Assembly: GCA_026122225.1 (NCBI GenBank)
Contig: JANEZZ010001679.1
Span: 186,001-250,000, forward strand
Length of the DNA: 64,000 bases
Source: Heloderma charlesbogerti
Lineage: Eukaryota; Chordata; Lepidosauria; Squamata; Helodermatidae
Reading direction: 5' to 3'
Positions 1-10,642 of the stretch are shown one piece after another (the first letter of the stretch is position 1; each line of letters opens with the position of its first letter). Under the pieces are notes generated by a model. It was given only the letters and a program-made list of their open reading frames with translations. It was not told the origin of the DNA and searched no databases. The position numbers and the translations under genes are program-made.

Positions 1-352
1 CAGCCTCCATCCCCATTGGCTACAGACAGCACAGTTTCATGAGAAGCCATTGTGTGAGACATCCAGGTCCCCAGCAGGGTGGAGCCATGTCCCTGTTGCC
101 ACAGCAACAGAACCAGAACTCACTATCAGAGCAGCTGAGAGCTGATGTGTAAGCCTTGAAGGTGCCACTAGTTTGTCAGTCCAAACAAGTGGTCCAGTGC
201 TCCCACCTTCATCTACAACAAGGGGTGACCTAGAGAACGAGAAGATATGGTTATCAACAGCTTCTGGTCATGGTGGCTATATGCTACCTCCAGTATCAGA
301 GGCAGTATGTCTATGTACACCAGTTGCTGGGGAACATGGGCAGGAGGGTGCT

Positions 353-460
353 GTTGCACTCATGACCTGCTTGTGGGTTTCCCATGGGCAGTTGATTGGA
401 CACTGTGTGAACAGAATGGACCCCTGGTCTGATCCAGCATGGCTCTTCTTATGTTCTTAA
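353..460 (+). repeat. Interspersed 3'-end repeat, copy 1
   Basis: This stretch is shared with 49917-50038: both run from TTGCACTCATGAC through a GGCAGTTGATTGG-type segment and a CTGTGTGAACAGAATG-type segment to CTTCTTATGTTCTTA. The common hard end suggests the 3' terminus of a LINE or SINE. I cannot name the family; an L2-related tail is a guess. The 95-codon frame over it (173-460) shows no recognisable domain and is not called as a gene. Confidence 0.5.
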
Positions 461-773
461 AATAATTTCAGGTTGAAGGTTTTGCAGGTCTGTACTCTGT
501 GCATACTTACCCAATTGGGTTGTGTTTGATAGTTTTCTTTAACCTTTTCAGGTTATGTTTAGCCTGTGTACATTGTACTGGAAAACTCGATATAAAACTA
601 CAGTTTTTTAAAAATATGATGCTGAAGCTATTTTCAAGCATGTTTCTATGACAAAGGAAACCAACAAAACACCAGTATATTTGAAGGGCTTCCTTTATAT
701 TTCAATGAAGTACATGTTTCTAATCTACCACATGCATTGTATTCATGCATTTATTTGTGTTCTAAAACATTAA

Positions 774-899
774 GGGCACAATCCTATCCAGGTTTAGACG
801 GAAAAAAAGCCCTGCAACTCCCAGCATTCCCCAGCTGGCTGGGGAATGCTGGGAGTTGCAGGGCTTTTTTTCCGTCTAAACCTGGATAGGATTGCAACC
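774..899. mobile_element. Near-perfect hairpin MITE, Harbinger-like
   Basis: The 126-bp element is an almost perfect inverted repeat centred near 836 (CCAGCTGGCTGG). Its ends are GGGCACAATCC and GGATTGCAACC, and it is flanked by TAA on both sides (771-773 and 900-902). A 3-bp TWA duplication with GGG-starting ends fits PIF/Harbinger. Related termini occur at 14341-14779, 28458-28876 and 61142-62054. It has no coding capacity. The arms are nearly identical, implying a young copy or gene conversion between arms. Confidence 0.8.
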
Positions 900-902
900 T
901 AA

Positions 903-1990
903 ATTTGAAGATCAGGAAAAGGAGTCTTGACTACATGGGCATGTGTTAATTGGCTGCTGCTATCTTTTGTGCCTGTTTGCTTCTTATCTCAAGTGCCAGT
1001 GAAGGAAAAAAGGCGTGCCCTCAGTCATCATACTCAGTAACATTATTTTGTTGTTGAAGCATGGTTTAAGCGTTTGAAGAGAACATCTTGTTAATGGGCT
1101 TTGACATTTCCTGCTTTGAGGATTTCTTAAGGTTTACAGCGACAGATGTGCATATATTTCTTAGAACTCCAAAGGCACCTAAAGGTGCATGCTGTCATTT
1201 ACCCCCAACGCTGCCTCCCACTTAATTTGATTCTGCCATAACAACAAATTGACAGTGCATTAATTTAAGTGCCCCTTTTTTAAAAAAAAAGGAGCTTGCA
1301 AATGAATGCCTCTGGATTGGTAAAAGCCAAGTTAACAGCAGCTTAAAAGCCTCATGGAAATTGAAATGCTTTCAACCTTAATGCAAGTCATTTTGGTGGT
1401 ACCCAGCTCTTCCCAAACCTTTTGATTATGATAATAACCATTTCTACCCTAAACCTGCAGTTCCTACACTGGTAAATTATTTTGGAAGGGAGGCTTCAGG
1501 CACTGCAAATACAATTCTCTTGTGCTGTTAAGTTTGGAACCAATGCTTCTGAAATCAGAAAATTCCCATGGAATGGCAACCTGATCTCATTCCCCCACTT
1601 TTGAGCATGATTTTATATAGGGACTGTTTGAAGAGTATCCTCTGCAAGACAATGGGAAAAACCATGCAGCTTCCCTAAAGTACCTCTTCTGTTGTTCTTG
1701 ACTCTTGACTTCCTGGGATTTTCTGGTTCTATTATGGTGAAAGTCAGACAATTAGTAAATGTTGGCATTTACTTGTGATCCTTAAGATTTGTAAGAGGCC
1801 TGGTGGAAAATGGCAGAAATGTATGTGCTGTGAAGTTTGTCTCTTAAATCAAATCAATACATGGAAATTCTCAAGTATCTTTTAATATTAAATGATGGAA
1901 ATACTTTTGGACATTTCCTGAAAGCAGCCAATTGACTTTGAGATTTACCGGCAAATGTCAAAGTTCCGGAGCATTTCTCCTGGACCTCTT
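903..1990. other. No recognisable feature
   Basis: AT-rich DNA with stop codons in all frames. I see no repeat shared with the rest of the window, no domain and no hairpin longer than a few bases. Confidence 0.4.
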
Positions 1991-1997
1991 TTTAAAA

Positions 1998-2101
<104 letters not shown>

Positions 2102-2286
2102 GTAAATGTCAGCACTCACCAAGATTCTGATATTTACCATAGCAGTTCTATGCAGTTCTGCTTTTACAGTACCTCTCCCACTGCACAGTAGGAATGAGGG
2201 AGAGAGAGAGAAAATGACCCTTTATTATGATAGTTTCAGGAGGGTAGATTTCACCTGAGTGTTGTGAGAAACATTTTGATGGTAAA

Positions 2287-2674
2287 TAGGGATGGGAGAG
2301 AGAAATTTGTTTGGTTTGCATTTTGAAATTCACATATATGATTTGCACTTCCTGAACCAGAACATGAATTTTGTTATGCAGCCAGTTTGCCAATTAAAAA
2401 ATGTGTACAAAAAATGTGTGTGTTGGTGCACACAAAATGCATATATTCATGACAATAATGTATGAAATGCATTATATTAGGAGAAACTGCTTGCACAATA
2501 TGTATGTTAGGGAAAGGTGCAAACTGCATATATTTGGAGAAATGTGCATGCAGTTTCATGAAAAGTTTTTTTTTTTAAAAAAAAAAATCACGAACTGATG
2601 CGGAAATGGGAGAAAATGAATTTAAGGTTGTGAAAACAGAGTGAAACCAACATTGACTGATTCATTCAACCCTA
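2287..2674 (+). mobile_element. TAGGG-ended AT-rich repeat (family N3), decayed
   Basis: It begins TAGGGATGGGAGAG and a possible end is CAACCCTA at 2674. The interior has many GTGCACACAAAA- and TGCATATAT-type motifs also seen at 10643-11138 and near 63661-64000. The flanking 8-mers do not match, so the boundaries are tentative. No coding capacity is seen. Confidence 0.4.
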
Positions 2675-2807
2675 TTGTTCAACAATTCAACAACTGAGCC
2701 AATTAGACAGGAAGGTAGCAGGCTCTGCCACACTGTACATCTTTAAGCAGCAGCTCAACAGTCATCTGTTGGGATGGCTTGTTGTAGATGAAATGAGTGG
2801 GGGGGGT

Positions 2808-4165
2808 AAAGAGAATAGAGAAATGCGAGATGGACTAAAAAGAGCTCAGATTTCTAAGAATCCAATCTGCAGAATCCACTGCGGAGCGACCCCCTCAATC
2901 TGCAGAGTCTGTGGACTTTCAGATGATTTTTTTTTTTTACTTTCCCAAAATTGACGTATCTTTATTCATAGTAAAATCAGCACATTTCTGCTGAGGAAAA
3001 GTTGAATGAAATGGGGGACAATGCGCTAAATGTTGCATTCTAAGTAGGGATGGACAAAAGTCCCTTACCTGTTCTCAAAGCTTGCTTCATGGTGGGGGGG
3101 AGGCGCTTCAGTTCTCCCCCCAAAGTTAAGGCGAGGGGGGGGAGGCACCCCGCCTTGCCCGGCCGAAATTCAGGCCAGGGGGGAGGCGCCCCATCCCTCG
3201 CCGGCGAAATTCAGGCCGGGTAGGAGCGCCCCATCTACCCGGCCACGAAAAAAGAAAGTAAAACACACACACACACACCCATGATAGGCTACGTAACGAT
3301 TTACGTAGCCTATCAGGGCTAGATTTCCAAAGTCAGCCGTGATAGGCTATGTAAAGCGTCACGTAGCCTATCACGGGTGACTTTGAAAAAAAAAAAAAGC
3401 ACGTACGCAAATGGCGGCTCCCATGGGGACTGCCATTTGCGTTCCTTATTTTGACACGTCTAGTCTACGTAAAGATTTACGTAGTCTACGGCGAAAATAA
3501 GGGCAACACAAATAGCGTTCCCTTATTTTCGCCGTAGTCTACGTAAATCTTTACGTAGACTAGACGTGCCAAACTAAGGAACGCAAATGGCGGTGCCCAT
3601 GGGCCGCCATTTGCGTACGCTCTTTTTTTTTTTTTCAAAGTCACCCGTGATAGGCTACATGACGATTTACGTAGCCTGTCACTCCTGACTTTGGAAATCT
3701 AGCCGTGATAGGCTACGTAAATCGTTACGTAGCCTATCACAGGTGTGTTTTGTTTTTACTTTACTTTTTTTTTTTTGTAGTGGCGGTGGCGGCAGCTGGT
3801 CGGGAGACCGGCCGCCGCCCCCGCCCCTGCCGAACCGCCACCGAACCGCCGCTGGGACCCGCCTCCGAGAGGGACATTCGGCCACGGTAAGTCCCATCCC
3901 GGGGGGGTGGGGGGCTGGCAGAGAATTTCCCCACCAATTTCGGGGGGCTGAATGCGTTGGCATTCGGCCTCCTGAAAATTCGGGGAGAAATTCTCCGCCA
4001 TCCCTAATTCTAAGGTAAATTATGTAAGTTGCTATGAAACTTCTTAGACAACTGTTTGCGTATTTTTTCGCATGATGAAAAAAAAATCACATCGACCTGT
4101 GAGCGGACGATGGAACAAAAGGTGCCTGACAATCTGCGAAACACAGATGGAGCGGATTTTACACA
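2808..4165 (-). mobile_element. hAT-like MITE family N1, copy a, split by E1
   Basis: In reverse orientation this matches the element at 63168-63571: GAGATGGACTAAAA, TTTCTAAGAATC, the GTCTGTGGACTTTC segment and, beyond E1, GGTAAATTATGTAA and the CGATGGAACAAAAGGTGCC segment are shared. E1 (3045-4006) interrupts it, and its two halves join cleanly across the 8-bp ATTCTAAG duplication. The outer end near 4165 is degraded. Confidence 0.7.
3045..4006. mobile_element. TAGGG-palindromic hAT-like element E1 (A left, B right)
   Basis: It starts TAGGGATGG and ends CCATCCCTA, with a perfect 8-bp duplication ATTCTAAG at 3037-3044 and 4007-4014. The left GC-rich module A reads inward from an imperfect donor complement near 3067. 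The core from about 3280 to 3750 is a run of palindromes (GATAGGCTACGT...ACGTAGCCTATC; TAGTCTACGT...ACGTAGACTA; ATGGCGGC...GCCGCCAT) symmetric about a centre near 3510. The right module B has GGTAAGT near 3888. No transposase. The 60-94 codon frames across it are palindrome artefacts. Confidence 0.92.
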
Positions 4166-4314
4166 CTGCATACAGGAGTGTTGTTTTCAGGAGGCACTAG
4201 AAACAGCACAGTGTTTGTGCCTGCCTGACCTCCAGGGGTAAGGAATTCCAAAGAAAGGGGGCTGCCACACTGAAGGCTCATCTCTGGGTGGACTCCAATC
4301 GGGCCATAGGTCCA
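4166..4314. repeat. Possible L2-like LINE remnant
   Basis: The segment includes GGAATTCCAAAGAAAGGGGGCTGCC followed by a stretch reminiscent of decayed L2 3' regions in reptiles. Recognition is by general resemblance only. It separates the N1 copy from truncated element E2. Confidence 0.25.
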
Positions 4315-4777
4315 TAAGTCCATAAATATTTACATAGATTAAGACAGGAAAAATAAGGAATGCAAATGGTGTTGGCCGTAGCCATCGCCATTTGCGTACC
4401 TGGGTTGTTGTTTATTTAACCCACCCAACCATGGATTTACGTAGCCAATCACGTTGGTTTTTTTTAAAAAACCTAGTCATGACAGGCTACGTAAATCTTT
4501 ATGTAGCCTATCACGTCTTTCTTTTTCTTTTGTTTTTACAAGAGTGGAAATGGTGGAGGCAGCAGCCAGTCGGAAGACCAGCCGCCGCAGCCGCCGCAGC
4601 CGCCGCAGTCACTGCCGGAGCCACCGCTGCCCAGATCATCCACCCCAGGTGAGTCTCATCCCGGGGTGAATCCATGGGGGGCGGGGGGGCAGGCCGTTCC
4701 ACCACGGAGTTTGGGGGGCCGAATGCACTGGCATTCGGCCTCACCGTGATCCGTGGCGGAATTCTCTGCCATCCCTA
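4315..4777. mobile_element. TAGGG-palindromic element E2, left-truncated
   Basis: It begins inside the core with TAAGTCCATAAATATTTACATAG, half of the TAGTCTACGTAAAT palindrome. It keeps the GATAGGCTACGTAAAT...TAGCCTATC hairpin near 4482-4518, an ATGGTGGAGGCAGCAGCC stretch at 4549, a donor CAGGTGAGT near 4647 and a C-type right end closing at 4777 (GCCATCCCTA). The left end is lost and no matching TSD is found. It abuts the interior of another element, suggesting insertion into it followed by deletion. Confidence 0.7.
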
Positions 4778-6079
4778 ATCCTGCCTGGCTGGCTCCACTC
4801 TGTGGCCAGGCTGCAGAGCCACCGGCCGGGCCAACCTGCAGCGGGGCCTCCAGCTGCTGCCGGGCTGGTGCGAACGCAAATGGTGTCCTGTGTAGGGGAT
4901 AGGGATGGCAGAGAATTCCGCCACGGATCTCGGGGAGGCCAAATGCCAGTGCATTCGGCCCCTCGAAATCGGTAGCGGAATGGTTTGCCCCCCACACCCC
5001 CCAGGACGAGACTTACCTGGGGCGGATCTTCCTGGTGGCGGCGGCTCTGGTGGCGGTTCGGCAGTGGCGGCTATGGCAGCCGGTCTTCCCACCAGCTGCC
5101 GCCGCCGCCATTTCCAGTTTTGTTTTGTTTTTTAAAAGACGTGATAGGCTACGTAAAGATTTACGTAGCCTATCATGGCTAGGTTTAAAAAAAAACCCAT
5201 GATAGGCTACGTAAATGTTTACGTAGCCTATCACAGCTAACTTAAAAAAAATCAACAACAACGCGTGTACGCAAATGGTGGTGGCCATGGCCGCTGCCAT
5301 TTGCATACGCGCATTGTTGTGGGTTTTTTTTAAGTCAGCCGTGATAGGCTACGTAAACATTTACGTAGCCTATCACGGCTGACTGCAGGGACGCAAACGG
5401 TGGCGGATACGGCCGCCGCCATTTGTGTCCCTGCTAGCCAGTGGCCGGATGTCTGGCTGTTGGTGGAGCTGGCCGGCGGCTCTGCAGAATCGCTGCGCAG
5501 CGGAGCCAGCCGGCCAGGATTCCGGGGGGAGGAATGGAGTGCCTCCCCCCTGGGCCAGGATTCCGGAGGGAGGGATGGAGCGCCTCCCCCCACCATCAAC
5601 ATAATCCGCAAAAAGTAAGTGACTTTCATACATCCCTAGTAGGGGATGACATTTGTATCTCTACGCCGGCCCATGATAGGCTACGTAAATATTTAGCCAT
5701 CATAGGCTACGTAAATATTTACATAGCCTATCACGGCTAAAGCAGGGACGCAAATGGTGTCCCCTATGTAAAATATTTACGTAGCCTCTCATAGCAAAAA
5801 AAAAGGGAACGTAAATGGTGGCCGCCGAAGCCGCCGACATTTCCATTTCCTTAGTATTGCTGTGATAGGCTACATAAATAATTATGTAGCCTATCACGGC
5901 TTCTGCAGGGACACAAATGGCAATGCAGTGCGGACGACAACAGGTAGGTGCTCCGTTCCGGGCCCATTTCGCAGGGTGGGGGGGAGGGGTGTATTCGTTC
6001 TGCCATGGATTTCGTGGGGGGCAAATGCGCTGGCATTCGGCCTCACCGAGATCCGTGGCGGAATTCTCCACCATGCCTA
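4778..6079. mobile_element. TAGGG-palindromic element, left-truncated, split by E3
   Basis: 4778-4899 matches the inner part of a D-type module (compare 25688-25760). After E3 (4900-5638) and its TSD the element resumes at 5647 with GATAGGCTACGTAAAT hairpins and a C-type right end whose last bases are CCATGCCTA (one substitution). The GTAGGGGA target of E3 lies in its GTCCTGTGTAGGGGATGAC-like stretch. The first end is missing, probably lost at the E2 junction. The right end abuts the DIRS/Ngaro-like fragment. Confidence 0.65.
4900..5638. mobile_element. TAGGG-palindromic element E3 (C left, A right)
   Basis: Perfect 8-bp duplication GTAGGGGA (4892-4899 and 5639-5646). The left C module starts TAGGGATGGCAGAG and contains ACTTACCT at 5011-5018, an outward donor on the minus strand. 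The core has GATAGGCTACGTAAA hairpins at about 5142-5177, 5200-5235 and 5340-5378, and an ATGGTGGTGGCCATGG...GCCATTTGC hairpin near 5275-5303. The right-end donor is damaged (AAAGTAAGT in place of AAGGTAAGT) near 5613. It sits inside another member of the same group. Confidence 0.93.
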
Positions 6080-7048
6080 CTCTTATGCGGGCACAGTATG
6101 GTGTTTTGGGCTGCACAAAGGGCTTCTGCTACCCCAACATGCTACGATCCAGTGGCTTGGCAGACGGAACATGCGGTGGGAGTCCCCCCTCCTCACCCTG
6201 TCCCACCAAGGTTTGGTCAGTCTTCCTCCACAGGTCCAGGTGCTGCACGATGGAGGGAACTACTTGGGCTGTAAGCCAGGCAGGGACCTGATCCAACTGG
6301 CCTTGATTAATGTGTAGGTGGTCCAGCATACCTGGCTGGAAGTAGCCATTGTGGTTCTCACTGCTTCCATGGATCAATTGGAAGGCTCGGAACGATGTTG
6401 CCGTTGTCAGGGCGCGTCAGAAAGTGAACGGAGAAATGGTTTATGGCCTATGTGAATGGGGTGATGGATGCACCACCCACAGGAAATTATTTGGACAAGG
6501 AGGGAGCGTTACAGGCAGGACGGCGTCCACCTGTCTAATGTAGGGAATAGCATATTTCTGTCTGATCTGCAAAGGGGCCTGCGGAAAGTTCTTCTGTGCA
6601 GGTGGGGCGAGTTTCACTAGCACTAGGCTTGTGACTCCTGTGGCTACTAGGATGGGCAAAAGCAGAAAGAGATTAGGGATGGTGTACATGTAGAGGCACC
6701 ATATGGTGACAGGTGATGCCTGAGGCCCCCCAAACAGGTTGTGCAGCTCGGCGAGGGGATAAGAGTTGCCTGGGAGACCAACCCTCCTCACTCACCCAGG
6801 TGTTGTGCGGCACCGGGTTGGGGGTGACAGGGGAAGGTCTACCTCCCCCAGAAGGGGCAGTCCGGAGGGGCAGCGAGATCGATGCCACCCCTCAGGCTGG
6901 GTGTGCTTTCGCCTGAGAAGTGCCAGCTAGTCGCTGGCACAGTCAGCTGCCCACCCTAGGTTCCCCTTTGCAGGTATTTCAATAAATGTGGCCCAATTTT
7001 CAACCCAAGCCTTGTTGTCTGACTCTTCTTTGAGCCATCTCCGCTCGC
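6080..7048 (+). mobile_element. DIRS/Ngaro-like retrotransposon fragment, copy 1 (SGNH hydrolase region and 3' end)
   Basis: This aligns with 46550-46914 plus 47879-48516. The first 500 bp encode the degraded SGNH-hydrolase domain listed separately. The remainder is non-coding, carries AATAAA at 6981-6986, and ends about where the two copies stop matching (CCATCTCCGCTCGCA against CCATCTCCACTCACA). DIRS/Ngaro elements of animals encode a tyrosine recombinase in place of an integrase, and some carry an SGNH-hydrolase frame downstream; copy 2 shows both. The short minus-strand frames here are not supported as genes. Confidence 0.7.
6085..6601 (+). pseudogene. SGNH/GDSL-type hydrolase domain of the retrotransposon, broken
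   Basis: Reading through frame breaks gives blocks typical of the hydrolase in these elements: QWLGRRNMRWESPLLTL, then LPPQVQVLHDGG, then LGCKPGRDLIQLAL, WINWKARNDVAVVRARQKVN and, in a third frame from 6519, DGVHLSNVGNSIFLSDLQRG. The D-x-x-H of DGVH matches the catalytic Asp/His pair of the SGNH fold and is intact here; in copy 2 it reads DSVY. At least two frameshifts and a stop near 6316 make it non-functional. The function is inferred from the motif set and context. Confidence 0.65.
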
Positions 7049-7249
7049 AATTTTGTTCCACTTGTGCAAACATGCATCTGTGCGAATGCACATCAGGACA
7101 AGTGTGAATTTGTGCAAATCCCCACAAAAAGGGTTTTTTTAAAAACAAACAAACAAACAACAACATGTCCAGAAGTCCATGTAATCTGTACAACTTGGAA
7201 TAAAACAGTCCATTGTGGAATCCATAGGTTGTAGTCATAGAAATCTGAA

Positions 7250-8415
7250 CAGGGATGTAAGGATTGTGTAAAATCTGCTCTGTCTGTGTTCCACAGTTTG
7301 TCAGGTGCCTTTTGTTCTATCATCCGTTCACAGGCAGATTCATTGTTTTTACTTTGTGCGAAAAAAACTACACAAATAATTCCATAAGAGGGTTCACAAC
7401 AATTTACATAATTTACCTTAGTATGTAACATTTACCATATTGTCCCCCATTCCATTCGACCTTTCCCTGTGTATATTTACCAGTCTCAGCAGAAACTTGC
7501 AAATTTTCCTACAAATAAATATGCATAAATTTTGGGAAAATAAAGGCAAAGATTCAAAAGTCCATGGACTCTGTGCTAGGGATGTCAGAGAATTCCGCGA
7601 CGGATCTTGGTGAGGCCGAATGCCAGTGCATTTGGCCCTCCGAAAACTGTTGCAGAACAAAGCCCCTGCCCCCCCAACCCCTGAAAGGCACACGGGATGA
7701 AGTGCCTGCTGCCCCCACCCCCGAAAGGCATGTGAAATGGAGCACTTACCTGCTCCCGTCCGCGCTGCTGTGCGAATGGCAGCCATCTTGAGGCTGCCAT
7801 TCGCTTCCTTCTTCTTCAGCCGTGATAGGCTACGTAAATACTTATGTAGCCTATCACGGCTAATGCCATTTGCATCCCTGTGGAGGCCGTGATAGGCTAT
7901 GTAAATATTACGTAGCCTATCTCGGCAAGGGGAAAAAAAAACCCAGCCTACGCAAATGGCGGCGGCTACCACCATTTGTGTACGCTGGGGTTTCCCCCCT
8001 GCCGTGATAGCCTATGTAAATATTTCTGTAGCCTATCATGGCTCACTGCAGGGATGCAAATGATGGCGGCTACGACAGCCACCATTTGTGTCTCTGCAGG
8101 GCTGCCCAGTGGCTGGATGTCTGGCTGCGGGCGGCCGGAGCTGGCTGGCAGCTCTGCGGCTTGGCCGCGGAGCGGAGCCTGCAGGCCAGGATTCCGGGGG
8201 GAGGCACAGAGCACCTCCCCCTCCAGCGAGGATTCTGGGGGGAGGGACGGAGCACCTCCCCCCACCTGTGGAACCCAGCGGAGCAAGGTAAGTGGGGTTT
8301 CATACACCCCTACTCTGTGCAGGCTGAGGAAGTCACTCTGCAGTGGATTCCACAGGTCAGATTCTTAGAAATCCAAGCTCATTTTAGCCCCTCTAGAATT
8401 TCTCCAGCAATCCTA
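7250..8415 (+). mobile_element. hAT-like MITE family N1, copy b, split by E4
   Basis: The left end CAGGGATGTAAGG leads into ATTGTGTAAAATCTGC and the CTTTTGTTCTATCATCCG segment typical of N1. The right part after E4 (AGGCTGAGGAAGTCACTCTGCAG, then TTCTCCAGCAATCCTA) closes at 8415. E4 is inserted with a perfect CTCTGTGC duplication. The flanking 8-mers of N1-b itself (AATCTGAA and ACTTCGAA) match only partly, consistent with an older insertion. Confidence 0.7.
7577..8312. mobile_element. TAGGG-palindromic element E4 (C left, D right)
   Basis: Perfect 8-bp duplication CTCTGTGC (7569-7576 and 8313-8320). It starts TAGGGATGTCAGAG and ends ACACCCCTA. ACTTACCT at 7744-7751 is an outward donor on minus, and AGGTAAGT at 8286-8293 is an outward donor on plus; both are intact. 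The core has GATAGGCTACGTAAAT-type hairpins at about 7820-7861, 7887-7925 and 8003-8042, and an ATGATGGCGGC...GCCACCATT hairpin near 8058-8090. Confidence 0.93.
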
Positions 8416-8459
8416 ACTTCGAACTCATTTGAATCCACTGAGAGTTTCTCCGACATCCA

Positions 8460-9212
8460 TAACTCTAACATATATAAGTCCTTGAGAATAATAATGGCAT
8501 ATATACAAGTGACAACTGGAAGGGAAAAGGCCCCTGCATATCTTATGTGCAAAATGTATGCTGTTCCATCAAGTACCATTTGAGAAGTCATTGATTATTT
8601 TGGTAATTAAATACACCATGTAACATACACCTGAGCAATTATCGCATACCTCGGGTGGTTTTGTCAAGCGTGATGCCTAGGGTAGAGATGTTCTAATCAT
8701 CCCAGGAAGACAAAGCCAGAACATGGTTGAAATGAGATGGAAATAATAAGGGAAAGAGGCCTGTATGCGCATTCATTGGTTGACTGTGATTGACATGGGT
8801 TTGACATGACTGACTGACAACCCCAGCGGAAAGCCTCATTTGTGTCAAGTTCTAAGGCTCCTGCATAACTGAAAAGACATCCTGCTGTGTTAAACACAAA
8901 TTTCACCTCCAGCCCAGGCGTGCGTTCCAAACCAGAAATATCTGCCTATGCTTGTTTGTTTTGCCTCGCTTTAACATTTGCAAGGTTTGCCGTGGGTCTA
9001 AATATATTTTCAGCAGAATGAAGAAGGTAGCCAAGGGGCAAATGAGAAGGAGTTATGGATTGGCTCTTAAGGTACACTCACTAACGGGCAGGAGAGCTCA
9101 GCCAATTTCTGGACAAACAGGGAAGATAACAGGGCAGCAATTCTGAAACTGTGCACCATGGGAGAGAAGTGCAAGTCTTGTGTTAGAAAGAGAATTAAAC
9201 AAGGGGCACCTG
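8460..9212. other. No recognisable feature
   Basis: No shared repeat, domain or long palindrome was seen. Frames are under 80 codons and resemble nothing known to me. Confidence 0.35.
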
Positions 9213-9430
9213 TGACGAAGTGCTTCCATGTGGAGCAGCAGAGGCTGCTGACTCCAATGTCATGGGGCAGGGAATCCGCTCTGGGTTTCAGTCAGAACTC
9301 TAAAGAAACTGTCTTTATCCAAGAAGCTATCGATACCTCCTTTAGAGTTCTGAATGGTTCTGACTGAAACCCAGAGTGGATTCACTGCCCCACTGACATC
9401 AGAGCCACCAGCCTCCACTGGTGTGGAGTG
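9213..9430. repeat. Foldback inverted repeat
   Basis: Arms of about 90 bp face each other: the left has CTGGGTTTCAGTCAGAACTCTAAAG and the right has CTTTAGAGTTCTGA...CTGACTGAAACCCAG. About 35 bp of unrelated DNA lies in the loop near 9306-9340. Outer parts (GCAGCAGAGGCTGCTGACTCC against TCAGAGCCACCAGCCTCC) are more diverged. It may be a palindromic MITE; terminal repeats and duplication are not clear. Confidence 0.7.
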
Positions 9431-9676
9431 TTCTTGTTAAGTGCTCTCCTGCAGGATATCCCATTCCATTTTTCTCCTGCCCAGGTTTCCATTCCCCTAC
9501 CCCTCCAGTCAGGCAGCATTCCATGGCCTCTGTACATGCTCACATCCCATTGGGCAGTTTTGAGGGCCCCTTCTCCTTAGGCCTCTCTCTCTCTCTCTCC
9601 CTCCATGTTGTGTTTCTGAACACTTCAGAATTCCCCCACCTCTTCTGATACCTCTCTCTTGTGCATAGGTAGTGAG

Positions 9677-10273
9677 TAGGGATGGTGGAGATTTTCTCCA
9701 CGAATCTCCCGGAGGCCGAATGCCAACGCATGGTGAAATTGGTGGTGAAATTCTCCGCCGGCCCCCTGCCCCTCCGGGATGGGACTTACCTCGTGCGAAT
9801 GTCCCTCTTGGCGGCGGGTCCCGGCGGCGTTTTGGCGGCGTTTCGGCGGGGCTGGCGGCGGCGGCTGGTCTTCTGACCAGCTGCCACCACCGCCATTGCA
9901 AAATAAAAAAAGAAAGTAAAAACAAAACAAAAACACACCCGTGATCGACTACGTAACAATTTACATAGCCTATCATGGCTAGAGTTCCAAAGTCAGCCGT
10001 GATAGGCTACGTAAATCGTCATGTAGCCTATCACGGGTGTGTGGTTTTTTTTTTTACTTTACTTTTTTTTTCACGGCTGGGGAGACGGGGCGCTTCTCCC
10101 CGGCCTGAATTTCGGCGGCGAGGGATGGGGCGCCTCACCCCCGGCCTGAATTTCGGCCGGGCGAGGCGGGGCGCCTCCACCCCTCGCCTGAACTTCGGGG
10201 GGAGAACCGAAGCGCCTCCCCCCCACCGCGAAGCAAGCTGCGGGACAAGGTAAGTCCCTTTCTGCCATCCCTA
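9677..10273. mobile_element. TAGGG-palindromic element E5 (B left, A right), short form
   Basis: The flanking 8-mers GTAGTGAG (9669-9676) and GTGGTGAG (10274-10281) agree at 7 of 8. It starts TAGGGATGGTGGAG and ends GCCATCCCTA. Donors are ACTTACCT near 9784 (minus) and AGGTAAGT near 10248 (plus). The core has only two GATAGGCTACGT hairpins (about 9942-9980 and 9994-10038) and lacks the central ATGGCGGC and TAGTCTACGT hairpins. It is an internally deleted or simpler form. Confidence 0.88.
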
Positions 10274-10642
10274 GTGGTGAGATTTTGGCCACATAAGGAT
10301 TGGCATATGCCTAAACATCAGAAATATAAGGAATGATAAGGACAGGAGCCTGTGAGCCCACAGAGGAGGCTGACCGCTCTGCATGACTTGGTATTCTGGC
10401 CTTGCTTCCTCCTGTATGGCCTTCACAGGGTGCAAGGAATGTTGCTCCTTCTCTGCAGTGAATGTGTGACAAATTGTATTCTGCACTTTCAGCCCTGGAA
10501 GAACAGGTTAAAAGATACCTTTTGGTGTGTATCTCTGAGGTATGGAGATATGGAGATGGAGGAGCCCTTTCCTAAAGCTTCTTCCAATCTTTTTGAAACT
10601 GTGCTAGAGTGCACCAAATGGTCTAGGCAGGCTGGGTAGGCA
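10274..10642. other. No recognisable feature
   Basis: A 95-codon frame at 10352-10639 has no domain I recognise, and I do not call it a gene. No repeats are shared with the rest of the window. Confidence 0.3.

Larger units (their letters stand above)
7049..8450. mobile_element. AT-rich TAGGG-group repeat (family N2), split by N1-b
   Basis: 7049-7249 contains CTTGTGCAAACATGC, AATTTGTGCAAATCCC and CATAGAAATCTGAA, resembling 13425-13680. After N1-b the sequence ACTTCGAACTCATTTGAATCCACTG...CCGACATCCATA looks like its right end near 8459. The boundaries are approximate because every layer here is decayed. Confidence 0.4.

Noticed and set aside
3261..3279. (CA)n tract as an independent microsatellite
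   Set aside because: Short and within the A module/core junction of E1, where A-rich linkers vary between copies.
4656..5135. Overlapping 60-140 codon Ala/Pro/Arg-rich frames on both strands in GC-rich modules
   Set aside because: They occur in all frames, change with each element copy, cross element boundaries and are explained by CpG-rich palindromes without stops.
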